NCBI GenBank assembly: GCA_001949185.1 | Contig: BDGG01000014.1 | Coordinates: forward strand, 1,014,656-1,078,655 | Length of the DNA stretch: 64,000 nucleotides | Direction of reading: 5' to 3' | Source: Ramazzottius varieornatus | Lineage: Eukaryota; Tardigrada; Eutardigrada; Parachela; Ramazzottiidae | In this document: positions 21,843 through 33,550 of the stretch, one piece after another | Position numbering within the stretch: position 1 is the stretch's first letter | Layout: each line of letters starts with the position of its first letter | Notes under the pieces: model-generated | Databases searched by the model: none | What the model was told of the DNA's origin: nothing | The model's input: the letters and a program-made list of their open reading frames with translations, nothing else | Position numbers and translations under genes: made by a program

Positions 21843-23467
21843 ATGATGGGCTTTACATTCCTCATGCATTTGCCACTTATCTTTCTTGCTATTCTTTGCC
21901 AGAGATGCAGCTCGACCGTATTGACGGCTTTCGAGACCAACCATCTACCGATCAGCAATTTCACACGAGAAGGCCGCGCTACGAAGAATTTTGATGGACG
22001 TTATCGACCATGGCCCAATCCAACGGCTATACCCTACATCTTTGACACGGCAAATCCATACAGTAAGTGCTTCATTTGACCCCTGCTGGACTGGACAACT
22101 AGTGATGCTGATGGAACCTTGACAGCAGAGCTGGTAACTGTTTGTTGCAGCTGCGGCGGAACAAGCGGTCATCACCGCAGCTATGAACCAGATTAGCTCG
22201 CAAATGTCCAACTGTATTCGCTTCTCACCAACCGGCTCAGCGACGACGGGTTCCGGCTTGTTCATATCGAAAAGGTAGGTTTAATATCGTGTCAAGCATT
22301 TGTGTTTCAACTAGGTGTAAATGATGCTTTGGCCATTACCCAGTGCTGGTGCGCAGCCAGCTCCCACCACTTGCCAAACCGTCCCCGGCCAGCACTACAA
22401 CGCACTAAATCGTCCTCAGAGAATGGTCATGATTCCCAACACTGGCGCTGGCAACAACGGCTGTCTGACGCAACGAGAAGCCATGAAATTGCTGGGTAAG
22501 GAACTCGCTCACCCCCCTTTTGACACAAAAGCTGGAGTCACCAACCCATGTCTTGCTAGTCAATGTACTTGGTTTACGGGATGAATGGCGCCGACCTGGT
22601 CGCGATAATTGCATCACGGTAAGCAACGTCAAAAGTGTTGCAGATTTTCGTAGCAATTCACAACACAAAAATATGGCTGAACGCCACCATCTAACATTCA
22701 TCTGCTGACTTTCAGGTCAATCCGACCAGCATCGATCCCGGTAAGATTTTTCCAAAGGAAATAGAATCGCTGACCGAATTTGCAAAGGCGGTTGTCTGCT
22801 GAGGCAGCTATTGGCAGCAGTTTGGCTGGACAACCGGTCAACTCGATGACGGACGCATACGGCATAACAGGAAACGGGGCGGTAGACGTGATGGGTACGA
22901 CCTACGACTTTTGGAGCATTACCATCCCCGCGCCGGACAAGTGGAAGAACCCCAACGCCGCCACGGGCGCCTCCACACCACTGTGGACTTACTCGCCGAA
23001 CCAGGCTGCTAATTGCCCCACACCAGCTGGTAGCGGTACCGGTGGTGTAATTAGTCCCGGTCCCATCAGCCCCGGTACCGGTGGTACCGTCTTGCCTGTT
23101 CCGCCTCCTGGGACACTGCAGGCCCAGCTCAGTCTGGATGATTGCCGGGGTATACAAGCCATCTACCCAGCCAGCTGTGGAGCCGTCCTTTGCCGAGACC
23201 GTAAGTGGTGATTGAACCTAGGAGCCTGAGAGGACGCTGTTGGTCTGACCTTGTGCTGCCTTTGCAGTGTATAACAACTTGACACCGCCTACAGCCCCTC
23301 TTGTTGCACAGCCGCTGCCTGCGGCACCGGTCACCAGCGGAACGGGTGCAGGAACAGGAATAGGGACCGGTAACATTATCAGCGGAACTCCCACTGGATC
23401 AGGCACCGGTCTGACTCCCCAGTTTGACGCAAATGGTAACCCCATCCTTGGCGGACCAGGCGGTTAA
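21843..23467 (+). CDS. Secreted astacin-like pseudoprotease D (plus strand)
   Basis: Exons about 21843-22062, 22151-22274, 22344-22495, 22560-22618, 22716-~22740, ~22790-23200 and 23268-23467. A signal peptide (M-M-G-F-T-F-L-M-H-L-P-L-I-F-L) is followed by W-P-N-P-T-A-I-P-Y, A-M-N-Q-I and C-I-R-F. E-A-M-K-L-L then V-N-V-L-G-L-R-D-E-W-R-R-P-G-R-D replaces HExxHxxGxxHE, with His changed to Lys, Asn and Asp and catalytic Glu to Leu. S-I-T-I replaces the Met-turn, and L-S-L-D-D-C and a Gly/Thr-rich tail ending F-D-A-N-G-N-P-I-L-G follow. The joint near 22741-22790 does not keep frame with a canonical splice pair: reading through 22741 keeps coding sense until 22788, then the frame shifts by one. 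This could be an indel or a missed micro-exon. It has more introns than its paralogues and is the most divergent copy. Confidence 0.75.
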
Positions 23468-23582
23468 CCTTCTTGATGGTCTATCCCTACCTTACCTCTG
23501 ACTCACTCTTGCCTCTGTGGCTATTCTGGACATGCTTTTCTGGATCAATTTCTAGCACTCTGTATTGGAGACCAAGGAATAG

Positions 23583-24195
23583 AAAAACTCAGGGGCGAAC
23601 GGCCCTGTATCCTTGTGACAACGTAGGGCGTAAAAAAACTGAATTTTAGCTTAAAATTCACTTTTTTCAAAAAAATAGGAAACTGGAAACTGGAAACTGC
23701 AAGTCATTTTTAACTTTTTAGATGTTAATGTCGAAAGACCGACACTTCGAAACCTACTGTTTTGGTTCTCCATTGAATACTATTGCACAAACAGCAAATT
23801 ACAAAAGAATTATGTATGCGGACTACTGGAAAAGTACGAACAAAACTAAAACATGCGGCTGACATTACTGTAGGATGTAATTCGAACACCCACGTTTTCC
23901 ATGAAAGAAAATTGATAGCGATGAAAAGCTAGATACATAGTGGATCAGTAAAAGAAGTCTTAATCATCCCCTTCATAAGAACCCATGTCGCCACCGTCAT
24001 CGAACTCGTCCAAAAATATGTTTTCTCTGATTCGAAGTGTCGGTCCAAGGACTTTAACATTTTGAAAGTTAACGATGACTTACAGTTTCCAGTTTCCTAT
24101 TTTTAAAATAAAAATGAATTCTAAGCTAGAATTCAGTTTTTTTACCCCTACGTTTATTCAAGGATACAGGGCCGTTCGCCCGTGGAAAAACTGAA
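23583..24195. mobile_element. Foldback MITE with ~165-bp inverted repeats
   Basis: GGGCGAACGGCCCTGTATCC near 23595 is mirrored at about 24163-24182. The complementarity continues inwards through ATAGGAAACTGGAAACTG to GACCGACACTTCGAA (to about 23752 on the left, from about 24033 on the right). The element is about 610 bp, AT-rich inside, with no ORF. It begins about 115 bp past the stop codon of gene D. Confidence 0.75.
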
Positions 24196-24654
24196 TGGTC
24201 TTCAAACGACCAGAGATTGTTCCATCGTTTGACTGCAGCAAAAACTCCGCAGTCAATGATTGCTTTCAGTCTGAAATTCCCCAAAAACGTTTCATGAACG
24301 TTTTTCCAGTTTGGCATTGTTTTGTCCGTCGATCTGGCATTTTGTTTTGTAGATTATACTGTAGGCCCAGTTTTAGTTAGCTGGAAGAAATTGAACCAAG
24401 CTCCCTTCCCGAAAAAGGCTTTACACATGCATCCAGGAAGTGTGGAGACTTGGAGCTCCGCCTTTGCCGTTGCCGCTGCATTGATCTGCTGAAGAACTCA
24501 GCCATTTAGACTTCCTTCAGTTAACCGGTATATAATCCCGTGTACGCTAATGTTCCCTTGGATCAGAGTCCAGATATTTTTTAGATCGCGATCACTGGCG
24601 CAGCTAAACCCTACCGATAGTTTTCCATAGTACAATTCATCCAAAAACCGTGTT

Positions 24655-27600
24655 ATGGCGTACCAGAATAAGTTTTTGAACCGTCGTCAAGCGTCCATGA
24701 CGGAAGGCAGCCCGCATCATCGACCAGCGAGTATGACCAACGGCGTTAACGGCACCTCCAACTTGTCTAGCACCAATCACAGTCCGGTGGGCAACGCTCC
24801 GGAGGGAATGCCCACCACGCTGGAACACCGCATGGGCCTTTCCAGGAAAGGCTCGAAGAGTTATGGGGAGCGTGAAGACGGCAGCCTTCATCGCAAGATG
24901 TCCCTAACTGCCGCCATTTCCAACGGTATTTCCATGGACAACGAAGACTATACCACCATGAACACCATGCAACCCTTGGCGGCCATTCTGCAGAGAGGCG
25001 ATTCCCTCCTGCGACGTACTCAGTCTCAACGCGGAAACGAACGTAGTCCGGCGGCTCTCCGCCGAGCGGGAACTCTCACAAGTAAGCCAAGATCCCGTCG
25101 TCAGCAATTTTGTCATCCTCATTTCTGCTACCTACTGCTTATTTCCACTAAGAATAAATTTCCACCACTTCACGTTTTCGGAAATTTCAGACTTTTCAGA
25201 ATTTTCGATGTCTGGCTTTCTCAGGGAGATGGTGGTGACCTTCCATGTCATGGGTTTTTTGGTTGTAGATGGGCAAAACGCTGCTTGCACGCCGCCGTTG
25301 GTGGACAAGCAGCAGTTCTTTCCGCAGATGGTTGACGATCGCTATCTGAAGCTGGACTATGCTAATCAGGAGTTTCTGAGTGGCCACTCGGCTGGTGATC
25401 TGTTGCCGCGGGGCAGTGTCGAGGTGACGCGTGAGTTCCTCAGCACACTGGTGACGCTACTCTTGAATTATGTGGAGATGGAGAATGATCGGTCAACACG
25501 CGTCCTGGAGTTTCGACACCCCAAACAGCTGGAACAGATCGTCGATATCGACGTGCCCGACGAAGAAGAGCCCGCCAACTTGTACCAACTCATTCTCGAT
25601 TGTCAACAAGCCTTGCAGTATCAAGTGCGATCAGGTGAGAGAGAGCCCATGACAAATTACTTTTTCCTTTTTTCCTTCGATAACATAACTGGTCGACTGG
25701 ACGAAAACAGAACCTTAACCTCGTCTAGGGGCTTCTAACGTATAGGATTTTGCCTGGTGATTTTTTTATTTTTTCCATCGAACAGCATTCTTAACCGGTT
25801 TTCGAAAACGATATCAGTATTTTGGGTAGGCGAGATTTCTACCAGACAAAAAACTTCATAAAACGGGAGCTCGGCAAACAAACTCCACTAGATTGGTTTC
25901 CCAAAAGACGCACGCTTCCGGTCAAAAACCAAGGAAATGTGCGCCACCTGGAGCAACAAACCTGTCTAGTTCCCGAGTGGCGCAGGTTTTCAGTTATATT
26001 GGCTGGAAACGTGCGTTACTTGAAATACGGACTGGGTCCAGTTGGTTTTGCCGAGCTCTCAAATACACAGATTCTTCCGAAATATGACAAAAGATGGACC
26101 AAATGGATGGCGCAAGTTTCACTTGTTCTTGTGTGGTGCACAAGATTTTCGCAACTGGCCCCGTGGCGTTCACAAGATTGGCAACATGTCTTCAGTGAGT
26201 GCATTGGGGAGATATTTGGGCGTTGGCTGCAAATGGAAAACTAATTGGACAACAGATGTTGTTAAATCCAGCGTCTTCCCTCTTATTGATTGTGTTAATG
26301 GAAGAAGCTGCTAAGCGTGTCTGTGAAGCAGGCGGGTAAAGGCAAGTGCCAGCTCGGCTAACAAAGTGTCGACATATGCCTGTCATTGCTTTGCGTAGCA
26401 GACAATCACGCTTGCCAATGCATCTTTGATTGCCTATGCTCACTTCCATTTTGTCACTGGCCACTTGCCTGGAATACTGATCGTCCCACGTTGCCCAGTA
26501 TCGCAAAAAACAACTATTTGCCCAAGGCCTTTTTGTCAAGACACTTTTCATTCACACCCTTTCCACCCCGATCTGCTTCACGCAAGGCAACACGGTAAAC
26601 CCCGCTTCCCATCCTTCCGACCTTTATCTGCAATGAACCCTTACGTCTAAAGTTAGAAGGAGCCCAGCCTTTATCACCCAGCTGCCTGGCAATCACGGGC
26701 TAGGCTGATAAAACTCGGTGGTATTTTGGCCAACCGAGAGAAACGCTCCAAAGTATCATTGCAGATCTGGACGAGATGCTGACCTGCAGCCGAGATAGTT
26801 TGATCATAGTTATACAGATGGTACAATGATCAGTGCAGTTTCTGAAAATGTCCCAAGTAGCCAAGTCGTAAGGTCACGTTGAGTTCTGCAGAAAGGGTAG
26901 CAGAGTGAATATTGGACAGCGGATATTGGGTGTGATGAGATTAGTCACTTGAAAATCGCTCTGCGTATCGTCGTTGGTTGAGCGTGTCAACATGATCACT
27001 TTCGGTCATGATGATAGCCACACACTAAATCCCACTTCTCCCATTTCCCCATGTTTTCTCTGTGCACACACAGCGGGCTTCTTGCTGCTCTGCGGCAAAT
27101 GTGTACACAAAAGCCATCCCTTGAAAGTTGAACAGCACAGGTTGCGCATAGCAAGTGCTCCCTCTTACGTTGACAGACGATCCATCGCCAAGAGCGCTCC
27201 TCAGGGTTCAAGGTCACCACACTAAGCTAATGAAGGCAATGCTTCTTTGGCAGGGCACCCACGCTTCTTCAACCAGATCAGCACCGGACTGGACATTGTC
27301 TCGCTGGCTGGAGAATTCTTGACGGCCACGACCAACAGTAACATGTTCACCTACGAAGTCTCGCCCGTCTTTGTTCTCATCGAGAAAGCCGTGCTGAGCA
27401 AAATGAGAGAACTGATTGGCTGGCCCACAGGCGACGGCATTTTCGCACCCGGTAGGCAACAACTCAAGGCCCAGTAGCTGACTTGATAAGTCTTTGTGAT
27501 GCAATGCCAGCTTTACGGGTCTTTAAAGTATGGAGAGGAAGCGGGACGTTGGTGGATGTCTAGCCACTGTTGTGGCTTTCTTCTACGATAATGCCATTCG

Positions 27601-29381
27601 CTTGATAACAGGTGGATCGTTGTCAACCCTGTACGCCGTCCATCTGGCGCGTCATCGAAAGTTTCCCACGGTCAAGACCAAGGGCATGACAAGCCTGAGC
27701 AAACGCCCCGTCATTTTCACATCAGCCCACGTAAGCCTTTTGCTATGTTGTCCAATGCTCTTTTCCTCTTCTCTGTGGCGTAAAAGCCTTTCATAGTGTT
27801 TTCTTGTGTGTAGTGTCACTATTCGATTCCAACGGCTGCGGCGGTTCTGGGTATGGGTACGGAGAGCGTAGTGGAAATTGCGGTCGACGGCAGGTATGTA
27901 GGAACTGTCACGTCTATTGGTGGAGAGCCTACTGCTGGACAAAAGCATCTTGTTGGGATGCGATTAGGGGGAGAATGAGCGTGACGGAGCTGGAAAAGGA
28001 GATCCTGGCCTGCCTTGAGCGGGACGATGTGCCTTTGATGGTCAATGCTACAGCTGCCACCACCGTCTTGGGCGCTTTCGATCCCATCCCGCAGATTGCC
28101 GATCTCTGTGAGAAGTACGACATCTGGCTGCACGTCGACGTACGTCCTTTCTTGTTCTTGTCCTGTTCCTTTATTTGAACTGAGAAAAGACTATGCAAGG
28201 TCCACCGGGTATTGCGGTTAACGCTATAATAATTTGTAGGCTGCCTGGGGAGGTGGCGTCCTCTGTTCCAGCAAATATCGAACCTTGGCACAAGGCATCG
28301 AACGGTAAAAAAGAATGTGCGCCATATGAACAATCAACTGTCAAGACCAGTCCAAATTCTTTCATGGTCTCAGAAATTATTCATTTACTGAAGCAAGGCA
28401 GGACGTATTAGTTTGCAATTTTCTACGTTCTTCCCATTGCCATTGGCTCAGCTTCTTGGTACGTAGGGCCAACTCGGTTACATGGAACCCGCACAAGATG
28501 ATGGGCGCACACCTGCAGTGTTCGGCAGTGCTGACCAGAGAGCCGGTAGGTAGCACCTTCTAGTCCAGCGCCACCCACTTTTCATCTTCTGCACTTTAGT
28601 CAAGAAGTGCATCTTCCTTGCAGAATCAGTTGTTCTCCTGCAATAACATGAGTGCCGACTACCTCTTCCAACAAGACAAGCACTACAACGTCGAGTATGA
28701 TACCGGTGACAAAGCAATACAGTGTGGTCGACGCAACGACGTCTTCAAACTTTGGCTGATGTGGCGAGCAAAGGTCCCAACTCTCATGCCGCAATCCTTC
28801 TTGTTTCTGAAGAAAGACACTTTCCCAACTTTGCGGCCTGCTTTCTTTTTAGGGAACTCTGGGCTTCGAACGGCACGTCAACAACCTCTTTGAACTTCGC
28901 GACTATCTCGTCAGCCAACTGAAGCAGTTTGACGACTTTGAAATGGTCCTGGAAGAGGTAAAAGTGGGGCCTTTATATAGTTTCCTCCACATACCGATAT
29001 AACCCTTCCCTTAGCGATATAAAGCTGACTTGTCTTTAAAGCCTGAATGTACCAATGTCTGCTTCTGGTACGTGCCACCCAGCTGCGCCACCTTGAGCGG
29101 CAACCGCCGTTACGAACGAATGGGTAGAGTAAGTATAGACTTTTCTCCAGCAGGTGGCGCTGTGTTGCTGATTCTCCGACTTTTGATCTCCACTTCCGTT
29201 CTTGCAGATTACAGCGGTTATCAAGGCTCGCATGATGGACCGCGGCAACCTGATGGTGGGTTACCAGCCTCTGGACGACAAGCCCAATTTCTTCCGCATG
29301 ATCATCTCCAACCATGCCTCCACCAAGGAGGATATCGATTTCATGCTGGAAGAGATTGTCCGCATTGGGCGGGAACTGTAA
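24655..29381 (+). CDS. Glutamate decarboxylase (GAD65/67 type)
   Basis: Twelve exons join in frame to 673 aa: 24655-25081, 25269-25634, 27254-27451, 27612-27730, 27814-27893, 27968-28139, 28240-28304, 28467-28545, 28624-28773, 28853-28957, 29042-29128 and 29208-29381. The first ~140 residues are Ser/Arg-rich and poorly conserved, like the regulatory N terminus of animal GADs. The group II PLP-decarboxylase domain follows: [43 protein letters not shown], and N-P-H-K with the PLP lysine. Then come [12 protein letters not shown] and the C-terminal M-V-G-Y-Q-P and N-F-F-R-M. It should convert glutamate to GABA and CO2 in neuronal cytosol. G-Y-Q-P and the overall pattern favour GAD over cysteine sulfinate decarboxylase. 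Intron 2 (1.6 kb) contains a dispersed repeat. Confidence 0.93.
25850..26175. repeat. Dispersed intronic repeat with CAAGTGGCGCAC-type units
   Basis: Within GAD intron 2, imperfect units such as GTGCGCCACCTGGAG, CCCGAGTGGCGCAGG and ACGTGCGTTACTTGAAA occur in alternating orientation around TATATTGGCTGGAAACGTGC. The same unit type recurs in introns at 5870-5960, 33955-34085, 40195-40380, 48255-48405 and 63780-63990. Confidence 0.6.
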
Positions 29382-30164
29382 TAGTATAGCAGTAAACGGG
29401 ATAAATGTGTCAAAAATGCATACAGCGAAACCTCGTTGGTGGAACTTGTCTTTTGAGCGGTGTCGGTTCTAATTTGTGGCGTGTGACTAATATTTCTGTG
29501 CGTGATAGCCTGACGTCTTCTCACAATAGAGAACCTACTTGTAGTTATATGCTTGTTCAGTGCGTAAGCTGCTGCAATACCGATTATCAGAAGATGATGA
29601 ATAACTGTACCCGTCTTGTTATCTAGCCTGATGTTCTATCTTCATATTCCTCGAGCATTTGTTCTGGGCTTGTTCTTTGCACTTTGTCGTCGATAATCTG
29701 TTCAAGTGCTGTACAAACTGACCCATATTCCGGCGAAGAACGACATGACCATGTGGTTTCAATCGCAATAAAAGCAACTGTTACTGTAGAATGGAACGAG
29801 TGTCCAAAGTTGAATGACTGTAAGCTTTGCAGGAAAGAGAGGACTTGAGATTCAAGAACAGACACGGTACTAGAGCAGCACGCACATAAACATCTGCCTT
29901 ATAATTGTTATCATGTTCCGCGTGGCCGTCCGCAAAGGCTCTAATCGCTCTGGTATTTTCCTTAATACCACCGACTCAACCTTATTTCCTTCTGCCTGCT
30001 GACCCGTCACTTCTAAACGTGTCATAAATTCAGCAGTTTATGTTTAGCGAAGATCTGACTCAACCTTTTCCATGTGACTCAGCTGTGTTCTCCTTGTTGT
30101 CGTTTTGCAATATTGCTTATGATTGAAAGCATTACCAGCTAAAACTGTTCACGTACGCCTAATG
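29382..30164. other. Intergenic after GAD
   Basis: This contains the GAD 3' flank. I see no other gene, RNA or element that I can support. Confidence 0.4.
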
Positions 30165-30729
30165 TTAGTCTCTTTTACCTTTGTCGTCGACGCAGGCAAA
30201 AAATACTGATTGCTCGGCGGTGAGAATGTGCTGCTTGGTATCTGACTTACCATCGGTATACAGAGTAAAGACGGTGTAGACGGCTGACGGACCCGGAAAA
30301 ACAGGTTTGTCGATGATAGCGCTAAAGTCAGCTGTTTCTGTTGGGTGTTCAGTTAAAGTGGAAGCATGGCTGTCGATGTTGGGTCTTTGTGCGTATTGAT
30401 CGAGAGCACGGCCCATGTTTGCTGATTGCTGTCCATCTATCCACAGCTCCAGCTTGATATTCAGCACTGTCTTCCTCATTTAAAAATGTAAAGTGCCTTT
30501 GCTTTGCTGCTTGACCGGGAAGTGGTAATGTGATCCGCAGCATATGATCGATGATGAGATTCTGCAAAGAAAGGATGGGAGATTGTTTTGCAACAGATGC
30601 ACACGGCTCCTCGTGATCCAGCCACTTGTTCGTCCTCTTCCATCTGCCGATATCTTTCTCAATCACCTCCAGAACCCGCAGTACACTATTCCGCTCTTCC
30701 CCATCTCCGTTTGTTGCATTGGGGAACAT
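30165..30729 (-). other. Possible unrecognised minus-strand coding fragment
   Basis: Two overlapping open frames (30479-30165 and 30729-30349) have protein-like composition; one includes V-L-N-I-K-L-E-L-W-I-D-G and Y-T-V-F-T-L-Y-T-D-G. No family is recognised and no splice pair joining them is convincing. It could be a decayed gene, an exon of an unseen gene, or chance. Confidence 0.25.
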
Positions 30730-31033
30730 TCAAACGATTCCTTAGAGGTAAACATGGCATGCCAACCGCTACAAAATATCGTAGGGGAATGCCAAGAAAC
30801 GGCCACGGCAAACCTGTAGGAAGATGGCTTTCTGTGAATTAGCTCGAATCGTCGAACCTTCGGAAATGTATAGAAAAATGTTCCTCAGCTTGCTGAGAGA
30901 TTTTTAAAGAATTCGTACGAAATGGCTTGTCGTAACATCAGCAGTCACTATGCTTGACCGATACTTTTTCCTATTAGTTTTGTAATCGGCGGAAGCTGCG
31001 GTGAAATATACCGAGACTTTATCGAGCAGGAGG

Positions 31034-33081
31034 ATGCCGTTTATCGGTTTGGATTGGCGTTCGCCAGGTGAATGCTGGATCAAGACACCCAGTGGCAGCT
31101 GGGAACGGCTGAAAATTCTAGAAAATTCCCTGGGTTCGTCCTCATGGAGGGACGAGTCGCCATGTGCTTCCTTGTCATCTTCACCCAACATTAGCTGCAC
31201 CTCCCTACCTCGTTGTCGCTCCAGCCAGTCCGACTCGAGCTCTCCCGGTAAGGAGAACTCACCGGAACCTACCTCCCTCACTACTTCCGAAGATAACAGT
31301 GACCTGCTGGACACGGCTGTCTTCCTCCTCGAAGATGCTTCATCCACTGTATGCAGGAACGTGCCGGCTAATTACCAGCCATATTGTCACATTACCAATC
31401 GTCCCACACGAGAAGTAAGCATTTTGGCCCTATATTGTGGCATGCTGTAGCCGCGTGACGGTTGCGGTGTGTTGCAAAAAAGAGCTGGTTTACGTAACGT
31501 TCCGGCGCTATTGTGTGGAAGACGTAATGGATTTTCTTAACGTCGTTCACCTTACTAGTTGAACTTGTTATGTTATGATGACTGTGACCATTTTTCTTTC
31601 ACAGACAAGAGCTTCCGTAAGTCTGTCAGAGGCCTTCTGGAAACTGGATTTCCCCGGAGCTGTCCGAGACATCCGACGATTCAATTACATTTGCAAGGTA
31701 CGCGGGTTTCGAAAAAAGACGCAAAAAAGATTATCCTAGAATATTTAGCGGAGTATTTTTAATTCGCAAATATGTTGGCGGATTCGGTTTGAGTAGTTTC
31801 AACATGAATTTTATTTTGACATTTTTTCAACAGGTGCTGGACGTTTTAATCGCCGAAAAGTTGTCATCGTTGGGTGGTCAGGCTCAAAAGCTGCTCTTCA
31901 ACACGCTACAAGATGTTCTGGGCCAAGGTCTGTCCGCTCGTCCGTAGAAGCCGTCGTTGAAATTCTTAACTCTGACAAGTGCTAAATATACTGTAGTCAC
32001 GCTCATCGACCCACCTCATCCCAGTCACACTTGAAGTTTATTTTTGTTTTTGTGTCTGCAGTTGTCTCAACACAGCAAAACATGCATATCATACGCCAAC
32101 TGATGCACGACCTCAATGAGGCCATGGAAGAATCGCAGATGAGTTGGGGCAAACATATGGGCAGCTCTCTGCTGTGGGAAGGCCATAGAACGAGGCTGCA
32201 AGAATGGAACCGAATCGTCAACGAACTCGAAATGCACCAGGTAAAGCCATCTTGTTGGCAAAGACTGCTATGGAATCTACGTAGAAAAGTGGAACTCATA
32301 GCGTTCAAACACTGCGAAAAGGTTGCGAATCCATCCAATTATTAAATTTCGAATTTTTTCCGGCTTGACAGTAATTAACTGACTTTTTCTTCACTTACCA
32401 GAGAGAGGAAGATGGTAAAGTGATGCTGGCCGATCTTCCCGAAGAGTGTCTTCGGCTGGTTCTCCTCTGCCTGTCCGATCACCACGACTTGATGCGCTCA
32501 AAGGAAGCGCTGAGTAGCACTGCAGAGAACACGGCCAAGTACGGCCAGATCTTCAGCGAACAACGGCTGTGGCGCGAACTCTGCTTCTTCCACTTCAAAC
32601 CCCAACAGCTCAAAGATATCCTCGGTCGGAAAGACAAAGGTGGTCACGACTTGGTGGCCAAGGAAGACTGGGAACAAATCTATCTCAAAATGAAACGGTA
32701 CGTTCAGCGTTATCATGCAGCTTCGCCCTTTTTTCTACGAAATTCCCAGTGAGAGACACGAAGAGGTTCGTGCCCTGCACGGCCCTGTTGGATGTTTCCG
32801 TAGAGAACTGGCGTGCACACACACTGACGCTACCCATTCGGTGTTTCTTCCCGGTTCCTCGTCACACTTTAGTCGTGTTGGCTTATAGGTGTTTCGGGTT
32901 GAGAGAATCGTACGCTGAAATACTTCACCTGTGCACGCATTGTCGGGCTCTCTTCTGGGAGAAGTACGGCCATCCCTGTCCGGTTGTCGCCTGCTGTGAT
33001 GTCAACTCCGGTCGCAACCTGACCAAGAAAGCTCCCATTCCCGTTTCTCCTCGCGCTTTCCTAGACTTTTTCTCCTTGTGA
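31034..33081 (+). CDS. F-box protein of the FBXO25/FBXO32 (atrogin-1) family
   Basis: Six exons join in frame to 411 aa: 31034-31414, 31605-31697, 31834-31927, 32062-32240, 32402-32697 and 32889-33081. The start M-P-F-I-G-L-D-W-R-S-P-G-x-x-W-I-K-T is diagnostic of the family. A Ser-rich insert follows, then L-S-E-A-F-W-K-L-D-F-P-x-A-V-R-D-I-R-R-F-N-Y, a leucine-rich middle, and the F-box beginning L-A-D-L-P-E-E-C-L. The C terminus has L-H-L-C-T-H-C-R-A-L-F-W-E, G-H-P-C and P-V-S-P-R-A-F-L-D-F-F. In vertebrates this family forms SCF E3 ligases acting in muscle protein turnover (FBXO32) or nuclear substrates (FBXO25). Which paralogue this equals cannot be decided; invertebrates usually have one. 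Confidence 0.93.
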
Positions 33082-33550
33082 TCCAAAGCATTCTGGTCAA
33101 CTTACAACGAAAGAAACAGTCAGTCATCGAAATCTAAAAAGAAACAATTTTACTTGTACAAAATGCATACTATATCGCATCAAGCAGACATTCCAGAAAT
33201 TAAAATACTCTTCACAAAAAACTGTACTTTTTTTTCCTTCTTATTTCTCTGACCGAAACTTTCTTTATTACCCCTCACCAGTTTCCTTTTCAACCCGGTA
33301 ACAGAGTGACACCGAAAACACTGACTTTATAAGAAATTAAACAAAAAGCTAGGTTAGTTTTGGCTTTTTGCTCTTTTGAACTAAGCTCTGAGTGCTCTCC
33401 ATGAGCGAGAGACTTTAAAAGTATGCTCGAGAGCGGGCAAAATCAAACGAAGACATGGATTTATAAAATCATAACTCTCTTCAAAAATCACAGGCAAAGC
33501 ACCGAAAAGCAGGGTGGGCATATGGAAATAAAATTAGGAAGCAAGCAAGC

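Noticed and set aside
25822-26600. Open frames of 60-140 aa in GAD intron 2
   Set aside because: They coincide with the dispersed GTGCGCCAC repeat and low-information sequence, and nothing links them to a protein family.
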